64,000 bases of DNA from DATAAP01 sp041690495 (GCA_041690495.1 JAWLHE010000003.1:248001-312000), one strand, 5' to 3'. Shown: positions 1 through 9,105, numbered from the stretch's first letter. Program-made: numbers and translations. Notes: generated by a model from the letters alone, not told the origin.

Positions 1-531
1 GCGATGGGGGCGGACCGCGGCATCCATGTCGTGAGCGATGCCGAGCTGCAGCCGCTGGCGGTGGCCAAGCTGCTCCAGGCGGTTGTGGCGAAGGAGAGCC
101 CGCGCCTGGTCATTCTCGGCAAGCAGGCGATCGACGACGATTCGAACCAGACCGGTCAGATGCTGGCGGCGCTGCTCGGCTGGCCGCAGGGCACGTTCGC
201 CTCGAAGGTGGTGATTGCGGGCGCCGATGCCGGCAGCCTGGAGGTGACGCGCGAGGTCGATGGCGGGCTCGAGACGCTGGAGCTGAAGCTGCCGGCGGTC
301 GTCACCACCGATCTGCGGCTCAACGAGCCGCGCTACGCCTCGCTGCCGAACATCATGAAGGCGAAGAAGAAGCCGATCGACCAGCTGACGCCCGAGGCGC
401 TCGGCGTCGATCCGCGCCCGCGCCTCGTCATCGTCAAGGTCGAGGAGCCGGCGAAGCGCAAGGCCGGCGTCAAGGTCAAGGACGTGGCGGAGCTGGTCGA
501 GAAGCTCAAGAACGAAGCGAAGGTGATCTGA
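1..531 (+). CDS. etfB: Electron transfer flavoprotein subunit beta, C-terminal part
   Basis: This is the small subunit of the ETF heterodimer, which carries electrons from acyl-CoA dehydrogenases to ETF-ubiquinone oxidoreductase. The reading frame is open at base 1, so the N-terminal third is missing: about 176 residues are present against roughly 250 usual. The remaining part shows family features, including the ADRGIHV segment, the TGQMLAALLGWPQGT nucleotide-site stretch, VTTDLRLNEPRYASLPNIMKA and a C-terminal tail rich in Lys and Glu. The stop TGA overlaps the ATG of etfA by one base (TGATG), so the two are translationally coupled. The first ATG at base 4 is internal, not the true start. 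Identification is firm. Confidence 0.95.
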   Translation, partial: AMGADRGIHVVSDAELQPLAVAKLLQAVVAKESPRLVILGKQAIDDDSNQTGQMLAALLGWPQGTFASKVVIAGADAGSLEVTREVDGGLETLELKLPAVVTTDLRLNEPRYASLPNIMKAKKKPIDQLTPEALGVDPRPRLVIVKVEEPAKRKAGVKVKDVAELVEKLKNEAKVI

Positions 532-1469
532 TGGCGGTCCTTGTCCTTGCCGAGCACGACAACAATTCGGTCCGCCCGGCCACCCTCAACGCGGTCACCG
601 CCGCCGCCGCTCTCGGCGACGTCACCGTGCTCGTCGCCGGCCATGGCGCGAAGGGCGCTGCCGACGCGGCCACGCAGATCGCCGGCGTCGCCAGGGTTCT
701 GCTCGCCGACGACCCGGCCTACGCGCACGGGCTGGCCGAGAACGTGGCGCCGCTGGTGGCGAAGCTGGCGGCCGGCTACAGCCACGTGCTGGCGCCGTCG
801 ACGACGTTCGGCAAGAACGTGCTGCCGCGGGCCGCGGCCCTGCTCGACGTGGCGCAGATCTCCGACATCGTCGCGGTGGTCGACGCCGACACCTTCGTGC
901 GGCCGATCTATGCCGGCAACGCGATGGCGACGGTGAGGTCGGAGGACAAGGTCAAGGTGATCACGGTGCGCGGCACCGCGTTCCCGCCGGCTGCGGCCAG
1001 CGGCGGCAGCGCCGCCATCGAGCCGGTGGCCGCGGCGGCCGAGGCCGGGCTGTCGACGTTCAAGGGCCAGGCGCTGCAGAGCTCGGAGCGGCCCGAGCTG
1101 ACCGCGGCGAGGATCATCGTCTCGGGCGGGCGCGGCATGGGCTCGGGCGAGAACTTCAGGATCCTCGAGGCGCTGGCCGACCGGCTGGGGGCTGCGGTGG
1201 GGGCTTCGCGCGCGGCGGTCGATGCCGGCTTCGTGCCCAACGATTATCAGGTCGGCCAGACCGGCAAGGTGGTGGCGCCGGAGCTGTATATCGCGGTGGG
1301 CATCTCGGGGGCGATCCAGCATCTCGCCGGCATGAAGGATTCCAAGGTGATCGTCGCCATCAACAAGGACGAGGAAGCGCCGATCTTCCAGGTCGCCGAT
1401 TACGGCCTCGTCGGCGACCTCTTCAAGATCGTGCCGGAACTGACGGCAGCGCTGCCGTCGAAACGCTGA
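531..1469 (+). CDS. etfA: Electron transfer flavoprotein subunit alpha
   Basis: This is the large, FAD-binding ETF subunit of 312 residues, the usual length. The N-terminal half is the ETF domain. The C-terminal half holds the FAD-binding fold, with SGGRGMGSGENF, a VGASRAAVDAG segment, the QVGQTGKVVAPELYIA segment and AGMKDSKVIVAINKD. It starts on the ATG that overlaps the etfB stop. With the next gene (3-hydroxybutyryl-CoA dehydrogenase, 27 bases on) it forms a fatty-acid or butyryl-CoA oxidation operon. The gene looks intact and normal. Confidence 0.97.
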   Translation: MAVLVLAEHDNNSVRPATLNAVTAAAALGDVTVLVAGHGAKGAADAATQIAGVARVLLADDPAYAHGLAENVAPLVAKLAAGYSHVLAPSTTFGKNVLPRAAALLDVAQISDIVAVVDADTFVRPIYAGNAMATVRSEDKVKVITVRGTAFPPAAASGGSAAIEPVAAAAEAGLSTFKGQALQSSERPELTAARIIVSGGRGMGSGENFRILEALADRLGAAVGASRAAVDAGFVPNDYQVGQTGKVVAPELYIAVGISGAIQHLAGMKDSKVIVAINKDEEAPIFQVADYGLVGDLFKIVPELTAALPSKR

Positions 1470-1496
1470 CTACATTCGCGGGGCTTGGGAGAATCC

Positions 1497-2369
1497 ATGA
1501 TGAAGACCATCGGAATCATCGGCGCGGGACAGATGGGCAACGGCATCGCCCATGTCTGCGCGCTATCGGGATTCGACGTGCGGTTGCTCGACGCGAACGC
1601 GGATGCGCTGCCCAAGGCCCTCGCCACCATCGCCGGCAATCTCGATCGCCAGGTGGCGCGCGGCAAGGCGAAGGCCGAGGACAAGGAGAAGGCGCTCAAG
1701 CGCATCCAGACCGGCACCGATTACGCGCTGTTCAGGGATTGCGACCTCGTCATCGAGGCGGCGACGGAGAACGAGGCGATCAAGCGCGAAGTGTTCAAGA
1801 GCCTCTGTCCGGTCCTCAAGCCCGACGCATTGATCGCGTCCAACACCTCGTCGATCTCGATCACGCGGCTCGCCGCCGCGACCGATCGTCCGGCCAAATT
1901 CATCGGCATGCATTTCATGAACCCGGTGCCGGTGATGCAGCTGGTCGAGCTGATCCGCGGCATCGCCACCGCCGAAGAGACGTTCGCCACGGTCAAGGAC
2001 CTGACGCTCAAGCTCGGCAAGACGCCGGCGATGGCCGAGGATTTCCCGGCCTTCATCGTCAACCGCATCCTGCTGCCGATGATCAACGAGGCGGTCTACA
2101 CGCTGTACGAGGGCGTGGGCAACGTCGAGTCGATCGACACGGCGATGAGGCTCGGCGCCAACCACCCGATGGGCCCGCTCGAGCTGGCCGATTTCATCGG
2201 CCTCGACACCTGCCTCTCCGTCATGCAGGTGCTCCATGACGGGCTGTCCGATTCCAAGTACCGGCCCTGCCCGCTGCTGGTGAAGTATGTCGAAGCCGGC
2301 TGGCTCGGACGCAAGACCAAGCGCGGCTTCTACGACTACTCCGGCGAGAAGCCGGTGCCGACGCGCTGA
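1497..2369 (+). CDS. 3-hydroxybutyryl-CoA dehydrogenase
   Basis: NAD(P)-dependent oxidation of (S)-3-hydroxybutyryl-CoA to acetoacetyl-CoA, in beta-oxidation or butyrate metabolism. The 290-residue protein has the N-terminal Rossmann motif GAGQMGNGIAHV, the IEAATENEAIK segment, ASNTSSISIT, the catalytic HFMNPVPVM histidine motif and the C-terminal HPMGPLELADFIGLDT helix region. These are all hallmarks of the HbdA/PaaH family. An in-frame TTG lies at 1485, but the ATG pair at 1497/1500 sits 5-8 bases after a GGGAG ribosome site and is preferred. It follows etfBA on the same strand and probably delivers into the same pathway. The symbol (hbd, paaH or fadB-like) is left open. Confidence 0.93.
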   Translation: MMKTIGIIGAGQMGNGIAHVCALSGFDVRLLDANADALPKALATIAGNLDRQVARGKAKAEDKEKALKRIQTGTDYALFRDCDLVIEAATENEAIKREVFKSLCPVLKPDALIASNTSSISITRLAAATDRPAKFIGMHFMNPVPVMQLVELIRGIATAEETFATVKDLTLKLGKTPAMAEDFPAFIVNRILLPMINEAVYTLYEGVGNVESIDTAMRLGANHPMGPLELADFIGLDTCLSVMQVLHDGLSDSKYRPCPLLVKYVEAGWLGRKTKRGFYDYSGEKPVPTR

Positions 2370-2393
2370 AGCGCAATCCGCGCGAACGAGCCC

Positions 2394-2461
2394 GGGCCGA
2401 ACTCAGTTCGGCCCCTACACGTGGGTCCAATTCATGTAGGGGCGGATCTAAGATCCGCCCT
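2394..2461. terminator. Cluster of three palindromes between convergent genes
   Basis: Three successive inverted repeats fill the gap between two convergent genes: GGGCCGAACT/AGTTCGGCCC (2394-2414), CCCCTACA/TGTAGGGG (2412-2442) and GGGCGGATCT/AGATCCGCCC (2440-2460). The stems share edge bases, so alternative pairings are possible. Neither side has a strong T-run. The likely role is bidirectional termination or 3'-end protection of the two converging mRNAs. Confidence 0.6.
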
Positions 2462-2472
2462 TGCGCGACATG

Positions 2473-3069
2473 TCAGGATGACTTGCCGCCCGCGTCCCTG
2501 TAGTGGCGGATGAGCGCCTCGGCGGCGCTCGAATTCCAGTCGGCCGCCCCTTCCAGCCGCCCGACCTCGCGGCCCTCGCGGTCGATCAGGATGGTGGTGG
2601 GCAGGCCCCCGACCCCGAGCGCACGCATCGCCGCGTTGCTCGTGTCGAGATACATGGCCAGGGACCTGATGCCGAGCTTCTCGAGGAAGGGCGCCACCGC
2701 CTCGCGCCCTTGGCGATCGAGCGACAGCGCCAGCACCGTGAAGTCGCCGTTGCCGAGCCGGGCCTGCAGCCGGTCGAGCGACGGCATCTCTTCGACGCAG
2801 GGCGCGCACCACGTCGCCCACAGGTTGAGCAGCACGACCCGGCCGCGGAAATCGGCCAGGGTCATCGCCTTTCCCTGCGGGTCCGTGAAGGTGAGCTCGG
2901 GCGCCGGCTTCGGCGCTGCCTCGGGCGCGAAGGGCTTGAGCTGGCCCTCGAAGGCGGGCGGGCCGGCCGGCTCCCACAGCACCCACAGCGCCGCGACCAG
3001 GGCCGCGGCGATCACCGCCGCGCCGATCGATCCTCCGTACATCACCCGCCGGCTGAACAACCGCTTCAT
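2473..3069 (-). CDS. Membrane-anchored TlpA/ResA-type thioredoxin-like protein
   Basis: A periplasm-facing thiol-disulfide oxidoreductase of 198 residues. A basic N-terminus is followed by one membrane helix (about residues 11-32), a Pro/Ala linker and a thioredoxin fold with the redox motif WCAPC (Cys88, Cys91) in the context LWATWCAPCVEEMPSL. The GLPTTILIDREG strand contains the cis-Pro typical of the family. The ATG at 3069 is chosen because CAGGAG lies six bases upstream; a longer in-frame extension to 3117 looks spurious. It is divergent from argH, and the tlpA | argH-lysA order is common in alphaproteobacteria. The likely role is reduction of apocytochrome or other exported thiols. The exact partner is unknown. 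Confidence 0.9.
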   Translation of the reverse strand: MKRLFSRRVMYGGSIGAAVIAAALVAALWVLWEPAGPPAFEGQLKPFAPEAAPKPAPELTFTDPQGKAMTLADFRGRVVLLNLWATWCAPCVEEMPSLDRLQARLGNGDFTVLALSLDRQGREAVAPFLEKLGIRSLAMYLDTSNAAMRALGVGGLPTTILIDREGREVGRLEGAADWNSSAAEALIRHYRDAGGKSS

Positions 3070-3209
3070 AGTGGCTCCTGCCTGCATTGCGACCCCGGCA
3101 TGGTAAACGCTCCCCAACCGGGCGGCCCCTTGATGTAAGGTCGCAGCCTGAACTTGTCGAACGGTCCGGCGCCTCTTTATAACGGCGTGGCCGCGACACC
3201 AGGACCACG

Positions 3210-4628
3210 ATGGCGCCGAAAACCAGGACAGCGACCGGACCGAGCAAAGACGCCAACGCCCTGTGGGGCGGACGGTTCGCCGCGGGTCCGGCGGCGGTGA
3301 TGGCGGAGATCAACGTCTCGATCGACGTCGACCGGCGCCTCTATGCCGAGGACATCGCCGGGTCCAAGGCCCATGCGGCGATGCTGGTCAGGCAGGGCAT
3401 CATCGGCGCCGCCGATGGCAAGGCGATCCAGGACGGGCTCGACCGCATCCTCGCCGAGATCGAGGCGGGAACGTTCGCGTTCAAGGCCGAGCTCGAGGAC
3501 ATTCACATGAATGTCGAGGCGCGGCTCGCCGAGCTGATCGGCCCCGCCGCGGGGCGTCTGCACACCGCGCGCTCGCGCAACGACCAGGTCGCGACCGATT
3601 TCCGGCTGTGGGTGCGCAACAGCATCGATGCGCTCGACGCGCAGATGAAGGACCTGCAGCGCGCACTGATCGTGAAGGCCGAGACGCACGCCGGCACGGT
3701 GATGCCCGGCTTCACGCATCTGCAGCCGGCGCAGCCCGTCACCTTCGGCCATCACCTGCTCGCCTATGTCGAGATGGTCGGGCGCGACCGCTCGCGCCTC
3801 GCGGACTGCCGCGCGCGGCTGAACGAATCGCCGCTGGGCAGCGCCGCCCTCGCCGGCACATCGTTTCCGATCGACCGCGAGCAGACGGCGAAGGCGCTCG
3901 GCTTCGACCGGCCCACCGCGAACTCGCTCGACGGCGTCTCCGACCGCGACTTCGCGCTCGAATTCCTGTCGGCCGCGTCGGTCGCCGGCATGCATCTGTC
4001 GCGGCTCGCCGAGGAGCTCGTGCTTTGGACCGCGCCGCAGTTCGGCTTCGTGCGGCTGTCCGACGCGTTCTCGACCGGCAGCTCGATCATGCCGCAGAAG
4101 CGCAATCCCGACGCCGCGGAACTGGTGCGCGCCAAGACCGGAGCGCTCACCGGGGCCCTGGTCGGCCTGACGATGGTGATGAAGGGCCTGCCGCTGACCT
4201 ACGCCAAGGACATGCAGGAAGACAAGGCGAAGACCTTCGAGGCCGCCGACGCGCTGGCGCTCGCGCTCGCCGCCATGACCGGCATGATCGACGACATGAC
4301 GGTGGACGAGGCGGCGATGCGCCGCGCCGCCGGCGCGGGCTTCACCACCGCTACCGATCTCGCCGACTGGCTGGTGCGCAGGCTGGGCATGCCGTTCCGC
4401 GAGGCGCATCACGTCACCGGCAGGATCGTGCGCGCGGCCGAGGCCAAGGGCGTCGGGCTTGAAGAGCTGCCGCTCGCCGAAATGCAGCGCGTCGAGACGC
4501 GCATCACGGAAGACGTGTTCAGCGTCCTCGGCGTCGACAACTCGGTCGCGAGCCGCACCAGTTTCGGCGGCACGGCGCCGGACAACGTACGCAAGGCCGC
4601 AGCTGCGGCGAAGAAGAAGTATTTGTAA
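3210..4628 (+). CDS. argH: Argininosuccinate lyase
   Basis: Last step of arginine synthesis: L-argininosuccinate to arginine plus fumarate. The 472-residue protein starts with a short Lys/Thr-rich leader. It then shows LWGGRF, the LHTARSRNDQVATDFRLW segment, the TVMPGFTHLQPAQPVT region and the fumarase/aspartase superfamily signature GSSIMPQKRNP near residues 290-300. Length and motifs are normal. It is the first gene of a co-directional set, argH-lptM-lysA-TIGR02302, and a dispersed hairpin repeat begins six bases after its stop. Confidence 0.97.
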   Translation: MAPKTRTATGPSKDANALWGGRFAAGPAAVMAEINVSIDVDRRLYAEDIAGSKAHAAMLVRQGIIGAADGKAIQDGLDRILAEIEAGTFAFKAELEDIHMNVEARLAELIGPAAGRLHTARSRNDQVATDFRLWVRNSIDALDAQMKDLQRALIVKAETHAGTVMPGFTHLQPAQPVTFGHHLLAYVEMVGRDRSRLADCRARLNESPLGSAALAGTSFPIDREQTAKALGFDRPTANSLDGVSDRDFALEFLSAASVAGMHLSRLAEELVLWTAPQFGFVRLSDAFSTGSSIMPQKRNPDAAELVRAKTGALTGALVGLTMVMKGLPLTYAKDMQEDKAKTFEAADALALALAAMTGMIDDMTVDEAAMRRAAGAGFTTATDLADWLVRRLGMPFREAHHVTGRIVRAAEAKGVGLEELPLAEMQRVETRITEDVFSVLGVDNSVASRTSFGGTAPDNVRKAAAAAKKKYL

Positions 4629-4633
4629 TCCGG

Positions 4634-4717
4634 ATTGTCACCCTCGGCCCTCGGATCAAGTCCGAGGGGAGCCGAAGGTCCAGTCTGGATGCCCGGGTCA
4701 AGCCCGGGCATGACAGT
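4634..4717. repeat. Dispersed double-hairpin repeat, copy A
   Basis: An 84-bp sequence made of two adjacent palindromes, one around CCTCGGATCAAGTCCGAGG and one around GCCCGGGTCAAGCCCGGGC, with outer ends ATTGTCA and TGACAGT. Copy B at 56124-56189 is the same element in the opposite orientation. The shared middle reads GGTCCAGTCTGGATGCCCGGG. Both copies start within 16 bases of a stop codon, inside runs of co-directional genes. It resembles the REP/RPE class of intergenic repeats. A role in termination or mRNA 3'-end stabilisation is inferred. Confidence 0.8.
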
Positions 4718-4752
4718 CTTGGAGAAGGTCAATAGGGTAGCGGGATCGAGCG

Positions 4753-4926
4753 ATGGAAGAGACGCCCACAGCCGCGGGTATCCGCCCGCAATCGCGCGCC
4801 ATCACGCGGCGGATCGTGCTCGCATCCCTCCTCGCCCTTTCCCTCGCCGCGTGCGGCATCAAGGGCCCGCCGGAGCCGCCGCCGGACGCCGATCCCAAGT
4901 CGCCGCGCCGCTATCCGACGCGATGA
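4753..4926 (+). CDS. lptM: Small LptM-like lipoprotein
   Basis: A 57-residue lipoprotein. A positively charged start is followed by a short hydrophobic stretch, IVLASLLALSLAAC, whose end is the lipobox (LAAC, Cys34), and then GIKGPPEPPPDAD, the conserved G-x-K-G-P-pro pattern of LptM/LppL-like proteins. In enterobacteria LptM helps assemble the LptDE lipopolysaccharide transporter; that role here is by family analogy only. Placement between argH and lysA is the classic alphaproteobacterial position for this small gene. Its stop overlaps the lysA start (ATGA). The symbol is moderately sure; the reading frame itself is well supported. Confidence 0.82.
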   Translation: MEETPTAAGIRPQSRAITRRIVLASLLALSLAACGIKGPPEPPPDADPKSPRRYPTR

Positions 4927-6203
4927 CCATGAACGCCTTCACCTACCGCAAGGGCGTGCTGCACGCCGAGGACGTGCCGCTCACGGCCATCGCCGAGCGC
5001 CACGGCACGCCGTGCTACGTCTATTCGAGCGCGGCCCTCGCGGAGCGCTATCGCGCGTTCGCCGATGCGCTCGCCGGGCTGCCGGTGACGATCTGCTATG
5101 CCGTCAAGGCGAACAGCAACCAGGCGGTGATCGCGACACTGGCGCGGCTCGGCGCCGGCGCCGATATCGTTTCCGAGGGCGAGCTGCGGCGCGCCCTTGC
5201 CGCCGGCGTGCCGCCGCACAAGATCGTCTTCGCCGGGGTCGGCAAGACCGAGCACGAAATGGCGGTCGCCCTCGACCACGGCATCCTGCAGTTCAACGTG
5301 GAATCGGAACCAGAGCTGCGCGCGCTGTCGCGCGTCGCCGAGGCGCGCGGCCGGCAGGCACCGGTATGCCTGCGCGTCAATCCCGACGTCGATGCGCAGA
5401 CGCACGCCAAGATCACGACGGGTAAGAGCGAGAACAAGTTCGGCATCGAGATCCATCGCGCCGCCGAAATCGCCGATCTCTGCGCAGGTCTGCCCGGCAT
5501 CGACCTGCAGGCGGTCAGCCTGCATATCGGCTCGCAGCTCACCTCGATCGCGCCATTCCGCGATGCGTTCATGCGGCTGCGCGCCCTGGCGCAGGACCTG
5601 ATGGCGCGCGGACACCGGCTGCGCCGCATCGATTTCGGCGGCGGGCTCGGCGTCCCCTATAACGGCGATCCCGCGCCCGATCTCCAGGCTTATGCGCGCG
5701 CGGTGCGCGAGGCGGCAGCGGGACTCGGTCTCGACATCATCGTCGAGCCCGGCCGCTACCTGGTCGCCGAGGCCGGCATTCTCCTCACCCGCATCATCTA
5801 CCTGAAGGACGGCGTGACCAGACGCTTCGCAATCGTCGATGCCGGGATGAACGACCTGATCCGGCCGACGCTGTACGAGGCGGAAATGCCGATCATGACC
5901 GTGACCGAGCCGGCGGTCGGGCCGAAGTACATGCCGGTCGACGTGGTCGGGCCGATCTGCGAGAGCGGAGACTATCTGGCGCTCAACCGGCCGCTGCCGC
6001 AGGCCGAGGCCGGCGATCTTCTGGCCGTCGGCATGGCCGGCGCCTATGGCGCGGTCATGGCCTCGACCTACAATGCCCGAGCGCTCGTGCCGGAGATCCT
6101 GGTTAACGGATCGGAGGTGGCGGTCGTCCGGCCACGCCAGCCGCTCGAAGCGCTGATCGCCGCGGATCGTCTGCCCCCTTGGCTGGAACTCGCCAAAGTT
6201 TGA
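4923..6203 (+). CDS. lysA: Diaminopimelate decarboxylase
   Basis: PLP enzyme converting meso-diaminopimelate to L-lysine plus CO2, the last lysine-pathway step. 426 residues. Lys62 in YAVKAN is the Schiff-base lysine of the alanine-racemase-like barrel. Further family marks are the GADIVSEGEL segment, HIGSQLT, DFGGGLGVPY, the EPGRYLVAEAG strand and the active-site CESGD with GAYGAVMASTYN near the C-terminus. The start is the ATG overlapping the lptM stop; a second ATG two codons on is possible. An open frame extends far upstream, but that part overlaps lptM and a repeat and is not coding. Confidence 0.97.
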   Translation: MTMNAFTYRKGVLHAEDVPLTAIAERHGTPCYVYSSAALAERYRAFADALAGLPVTICYAVKANSNQAVIATLARLGAGADIVSEGELRRALAAGVPPHKIVFAGVGKTEHEMAVALDHGILQFNVESEPELRALSRVAEARGRQAPVCLRVNPDVDAQTHAKITTGKSENKFGIEIHRAAEIADLCAGLPGIDLQAVSLHIGSQLTSIAPFRDAFMRLRALAQDLMARGHRLRRIDFGGGLGVPYNGDPAPDLQAYARAVREAAAGLGLDIIVEPGRYLVAEAGILLTRIIYLKDGVTRRFAIVDAGMNDLIRPTLYEAEMPIMTVTEPAVGPKYMPVDVVGPICESGDYLALNRPLPQAEAGDLLAVGMAGAYGAVMASTYNARALVPEILVNGSEVAVVRPRQPLEALIAADRLPPWLELAKV

Positions 6204-6415
6204 TCCCGTTTCCGGTGGATGGTCGGCAAGGTGGACCTGCGGGCTGGTCGTCTGGCAGACTGTCGGTGTGGATGTAAGGTGGGTCAGCGGGGCGTCGGCT
6301 CGGACAGAACCCCCACCCGCCGCGCCCGGAACGGGCGTGTAATCAACAGCAGAGCATAGGCGAGTCCGCCCTGTCGGGCCGGCAATGTGAGCCGGCCGCG
6401 AGTCGAAGAGGCGAG

Positions 6416-8932
6416 ATGAACGAGACGCAGCGCAGAGCGGCACCGGAAAATCAGGGCGACGGACTGGAGCGGCGGCTTTGGCTTGCCCGTGCCGCCTTGG
6501 CCTGGGAACGGGTGTGGCCCGCGATGTGGCCGAGCTTGGCCGTGATCGGCGCCTTCGCCGCACTCAGCTTCTTCGACATCCTGCCGCTGCTGCCGCGCTG
6601 GCTCCATGCCGCAATACTGCTTGGCTTCGCCGTGGCGCTGGTCTTCACCCTGTTTCGCGCGCGGCACGCCTTCCGCCTGCCCGACGAGGCGGCGGGCCGG
6701 CGCCGGCTCGAGCGCGCCAGCGGGACCGTGCATCGGCCGCTCACCGCGCTCCGCGACAGCCTGGCCGGCGGCGCCAATGACGGGCTCGCCGAGGCGCTGT
6801 GGCAGGCGCACCGCGCCCGCGTGCGCGCCGCGCTGAAGTCGGTCCGCGCCGGCTGGCCGCGACCCGGCCTTCCCGGCCGCGATCCGTGGGCATTGCGCGC
6901 AGCCCTGCTGCTCGTCCTGGTCGTCGGCATCGGCGTTGCCGGGCGCGATGCCGGCAACCGGATCCTGCGCGCGATTACGCCAGGCTCGGCCGTGGCGGCG
7001 ATTCCGGCAGGACTGCTGGACCTGTGGATTACGCCGCCGGCCCATACCGGCCTGCCGCCGCTGCTGCCGCGCAGCGAGCCCGGCACCCCAAATGAGATCG
7101 CGGTGCCGGCCGGCAGCGCCCTGCTTGCCCAGGTCTCGGGCGGCCGCGGCGTGCCGAAGCTGATGATCGACCAGTCCGCGACCGAGTTCGGCGGCGTCGA
7201 CAACAAGGCCTACCGCATTGCGACCACCATCGACAGCGGCTCCAGGTTGAGCGTCGAGCAGGACGGGAAGCCGCTCGGTACGTGGAAGATGACGGTGGTC
7301 CCCGACGCGGCGCCCAAGGTGGAATTCGCCAGCGCCCCGGCGCGCACCCGCCGCGCGGCGCTGCGCGTGGAATACCAGGCAAGCGACGATTACGGCCTCG
7401 CTTCGGTCGGCGCCGTCATCCGCCGCGCCGAGCGGCCCGACGGCGTCGAGGACGAGCGCATCGAGATGCCGTTGCCGCTGCCTGGCCAGCGCCTGAAGGA
7501 GGCGAAGGGCTCGAGCTATAACGATCTGACGGCCCATCCCTGGGCGGGCCTGAAGGTGCTGGTCCAGCTCAAGGCGACCGACGCGGCCGGCCAGGAAGGC
7601 AGCTCCGAGGATTTCGCGATGGTGCTGCCCGAGCGGGTGTTCCAGCACCCGGTGGCGCGCGCGATCGTCGAGCAGCGCCGTGCCCTGGTGGCCGATCCCG
7701 CCTCGCGCACCGTGGTGAGCCGGGCGCTCGCCGCGATCGCGTCCATCCCCTCGCACTACTACGACGACGTGGTCGTCTACCTCGCGCTCAAGACCGCTTC
7801 GGTGCGGCTGCTGCGCGACGACACGAATTTTGGCCGCGACGCGGTTCAGACACTGCTGTGGGACACGGCGCTGCGCATCGAGGACGGCAAGCTGTCGATG
7901 AGCGAGCGCGAGCTGCGCGCGCTCCAGCAGAAGCTGCAGGACGCGCTCGCCAACAACGCCCCGGATGCAGAGATCGAGAAGCTGATCCAGGAGCTGCAGC
8001 AGGCGATCGACCGCTATCTCGAGGCGATGGTCGAGCAGGCGCGGCGCAATCCGGGCGAGCTGCAGCAGCAGCCGGCGGACCGCAATGCGATGCGGATCGA
8101 GCGGCGCGACCTGCAGAAGATGCTCGACCAGGCGCGCCAGATGGCGCGTACCGGCGCCAAGGACGCGGCGCGAGAGATGCTGGCGCGGCTCCAGGAGATG
8201 CTCGAGAACCTGCGCCTCGGCCAGAACATGCAGGGTGAGCAGGGCGAAGGCCAGGCGCAGGAGATGATGCGCGAGCTGCAGGAGCTGATGCAGCGTCAGC
8301 AGCAGCTCACCGACAAGACATTCCGCCGCAGCCAGCAGGGACGGCCCGGGATGCGCGGCATGCAGCAGCCCGGACAGCGTGGGCAGCAGGGCCAGCGCGG
8401 ACAACAGGGACAGCAGGGCGACCAGCAGGGCGAAGGCGACATGGCCGGCGACGGCACCGAGCAGGATGCGCTGCGCCGCGCGCTCGAGGGCATGATGCGC
8501 GGCATGGCGGAGATGATGGGCAACGTGCCGGGCGGCTTCAGCGAGGCGGAACGGGCGATGCGCGATGCGGTCGACGCGCTCGGCCGCAATGCGCCGGGCC
8601 AGGCGCTGCGTCCGCAGATGGAGGCGATGGAACAGCTCCGCGCCGGCGCACGCGAGATGATGCAGCAGATGATGCAGCAGATGGGCGAAGGCTCCGGCGA
8701 GGGCCAGGGCGAAGCGTCGGAGAGCGATCCGAACATGACGCAGAACCGCGACCCCGCCGGCCGGCCGCTCAACGGTCTCGGCGGGCTCGACGGCCGCGAC
8801 GTCAAGATTCCGGAGGAGGCGGACCTGCAGCGCTCGCGCGAGATTCTCGATGAGCTGCTGCGCCGCGCCGGCGAGCGATTCCGCCCCGATCTGGAGCGCG
8901 ACTACATCGACCGGCTCCTCAAGCGATTCTAG
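6416..8932 (+). CDS. TIGR02302-type low-complexity membrane protein
   Basis: A protein of 838 residues. After about 40 residues come two membrane helices (around 43-60 and 63-80) and a third near 160-180, then a beta-rich middle segment. The long C-terminal half is very rich in Gln, Met, Arg and Glu, with runs such as QQGQRGQQGQQGDQQGEG and repeated MMQQM. The architecture and its position after lysA match the alphaproteobacterial TIGR02302/DUF4175 family. Function is not established; an envelope role is plausible because the tail would be periplasmic. No catalytic motif was recognised. A 212-base gap separates it from lysA, so it may have its own promoter. Confidence 0.85.
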   Translation: MNETQRRAAPENQGDGLERRLWLARAALAWERVWPAMWPSLAVIGAFAALSFFDILPLLPRWLHAAILLGFAVALVFTLFRARHAFRLPDEAAGRRRLERASGTVHRPLTALRDSLAGGANDGLAEALWQAHRARVRAALKSVRAGWPRPGLPGRDPWALRAALLLVLVVGIGVAGRDAGNRILRAITPGSAVAAIPAGLLDLWITPPAHTGLPPLLPRSEPGTPNEIAVPAGSALLAQVSGGRGVPKLMIDQSATEFGGVDNKAYRIATTIDSGSRLSVEQDGKPLGTWKMTVVPDAAPKVEFASAPARTRRAALRVEYQASDDYGLASVGAVIRRAERPDGVEDERIEMPLPLPGQRLKEAKGSSYNDLTAHPWAGLKVLVQLKATDAAGQEGSSEDFAMVLPERVFQHPVARAIVEQRRALVADPASRTVVSRALAAIASIPSHYYDDVVVYLALKTASVRLLRDDTNFGRDAVQTLLWDTALRIEDGKLSMSERELRALQQKLQDALANNAPDAEIEKLIQELQQAIDRYLEAMVEQARRNPGELQQQPADRNAMRIERRDLQKMLDQARQMARTGAKDAAREMLARLQEMLENLRLGQNMQGEQGEGQAQEMMRELQELMQRQQQLTDKTFRRSQQGRPGMRGMQQPGQRGQQGQRGQQGQQGDQQGEGDMAGDGTEQDALRRALEGMMRGMAEMMGNVPGGFSEAERAMRDAVDALGRNAPGQALRPQMEAMEQLRAGAREMMQQMMQQMGEGSGEGQGEASESDPNMTQNRDPAGRPLNGLGGLDGRDVKIPEEADLQRSREILDELLRRAGERFRPDLERDYIDRLLKRF

Positions 8933-9105
8933 CCGGCCCGTCCCGCGCTGGCGGCCGGCGCCGCGCCAAGTCGCCGGCAAGGGCATCCTTGCGTTGCGGC
9001 GCAAACGGATTAGATCGCCGCTCGATTGCGGAAGCCGCGGAACCAATCGCAATCGCCGCGCTTGAAGATCGCGTTGACCTGAACTGCGATCCGGGAGGCG
9101 GCGTT

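Noticed and set aside
4635..4922. Extended N-terminus of LysA starting at 4635
   Set aside because: It would read through the dispersed repeat and the lptM gene. The family start fits ATG 4923.
8340..8450. Apparent tandem DNA repeat (CAGCAGGG-type)
   Set aside because: It is the coding sequence for a Gln/Gly-rich stretch of the TIGR02302-like protein, not an intergenic or CRISPR repeat.
6284..9052. A 922-residue open frame on the minus strand
   Set aside because: It lies opposite the TIGR02302-like gene and has the His/Arg/Leu-rich composition of a reverse shadow in GC-rich DNA. No motif is recognisable.
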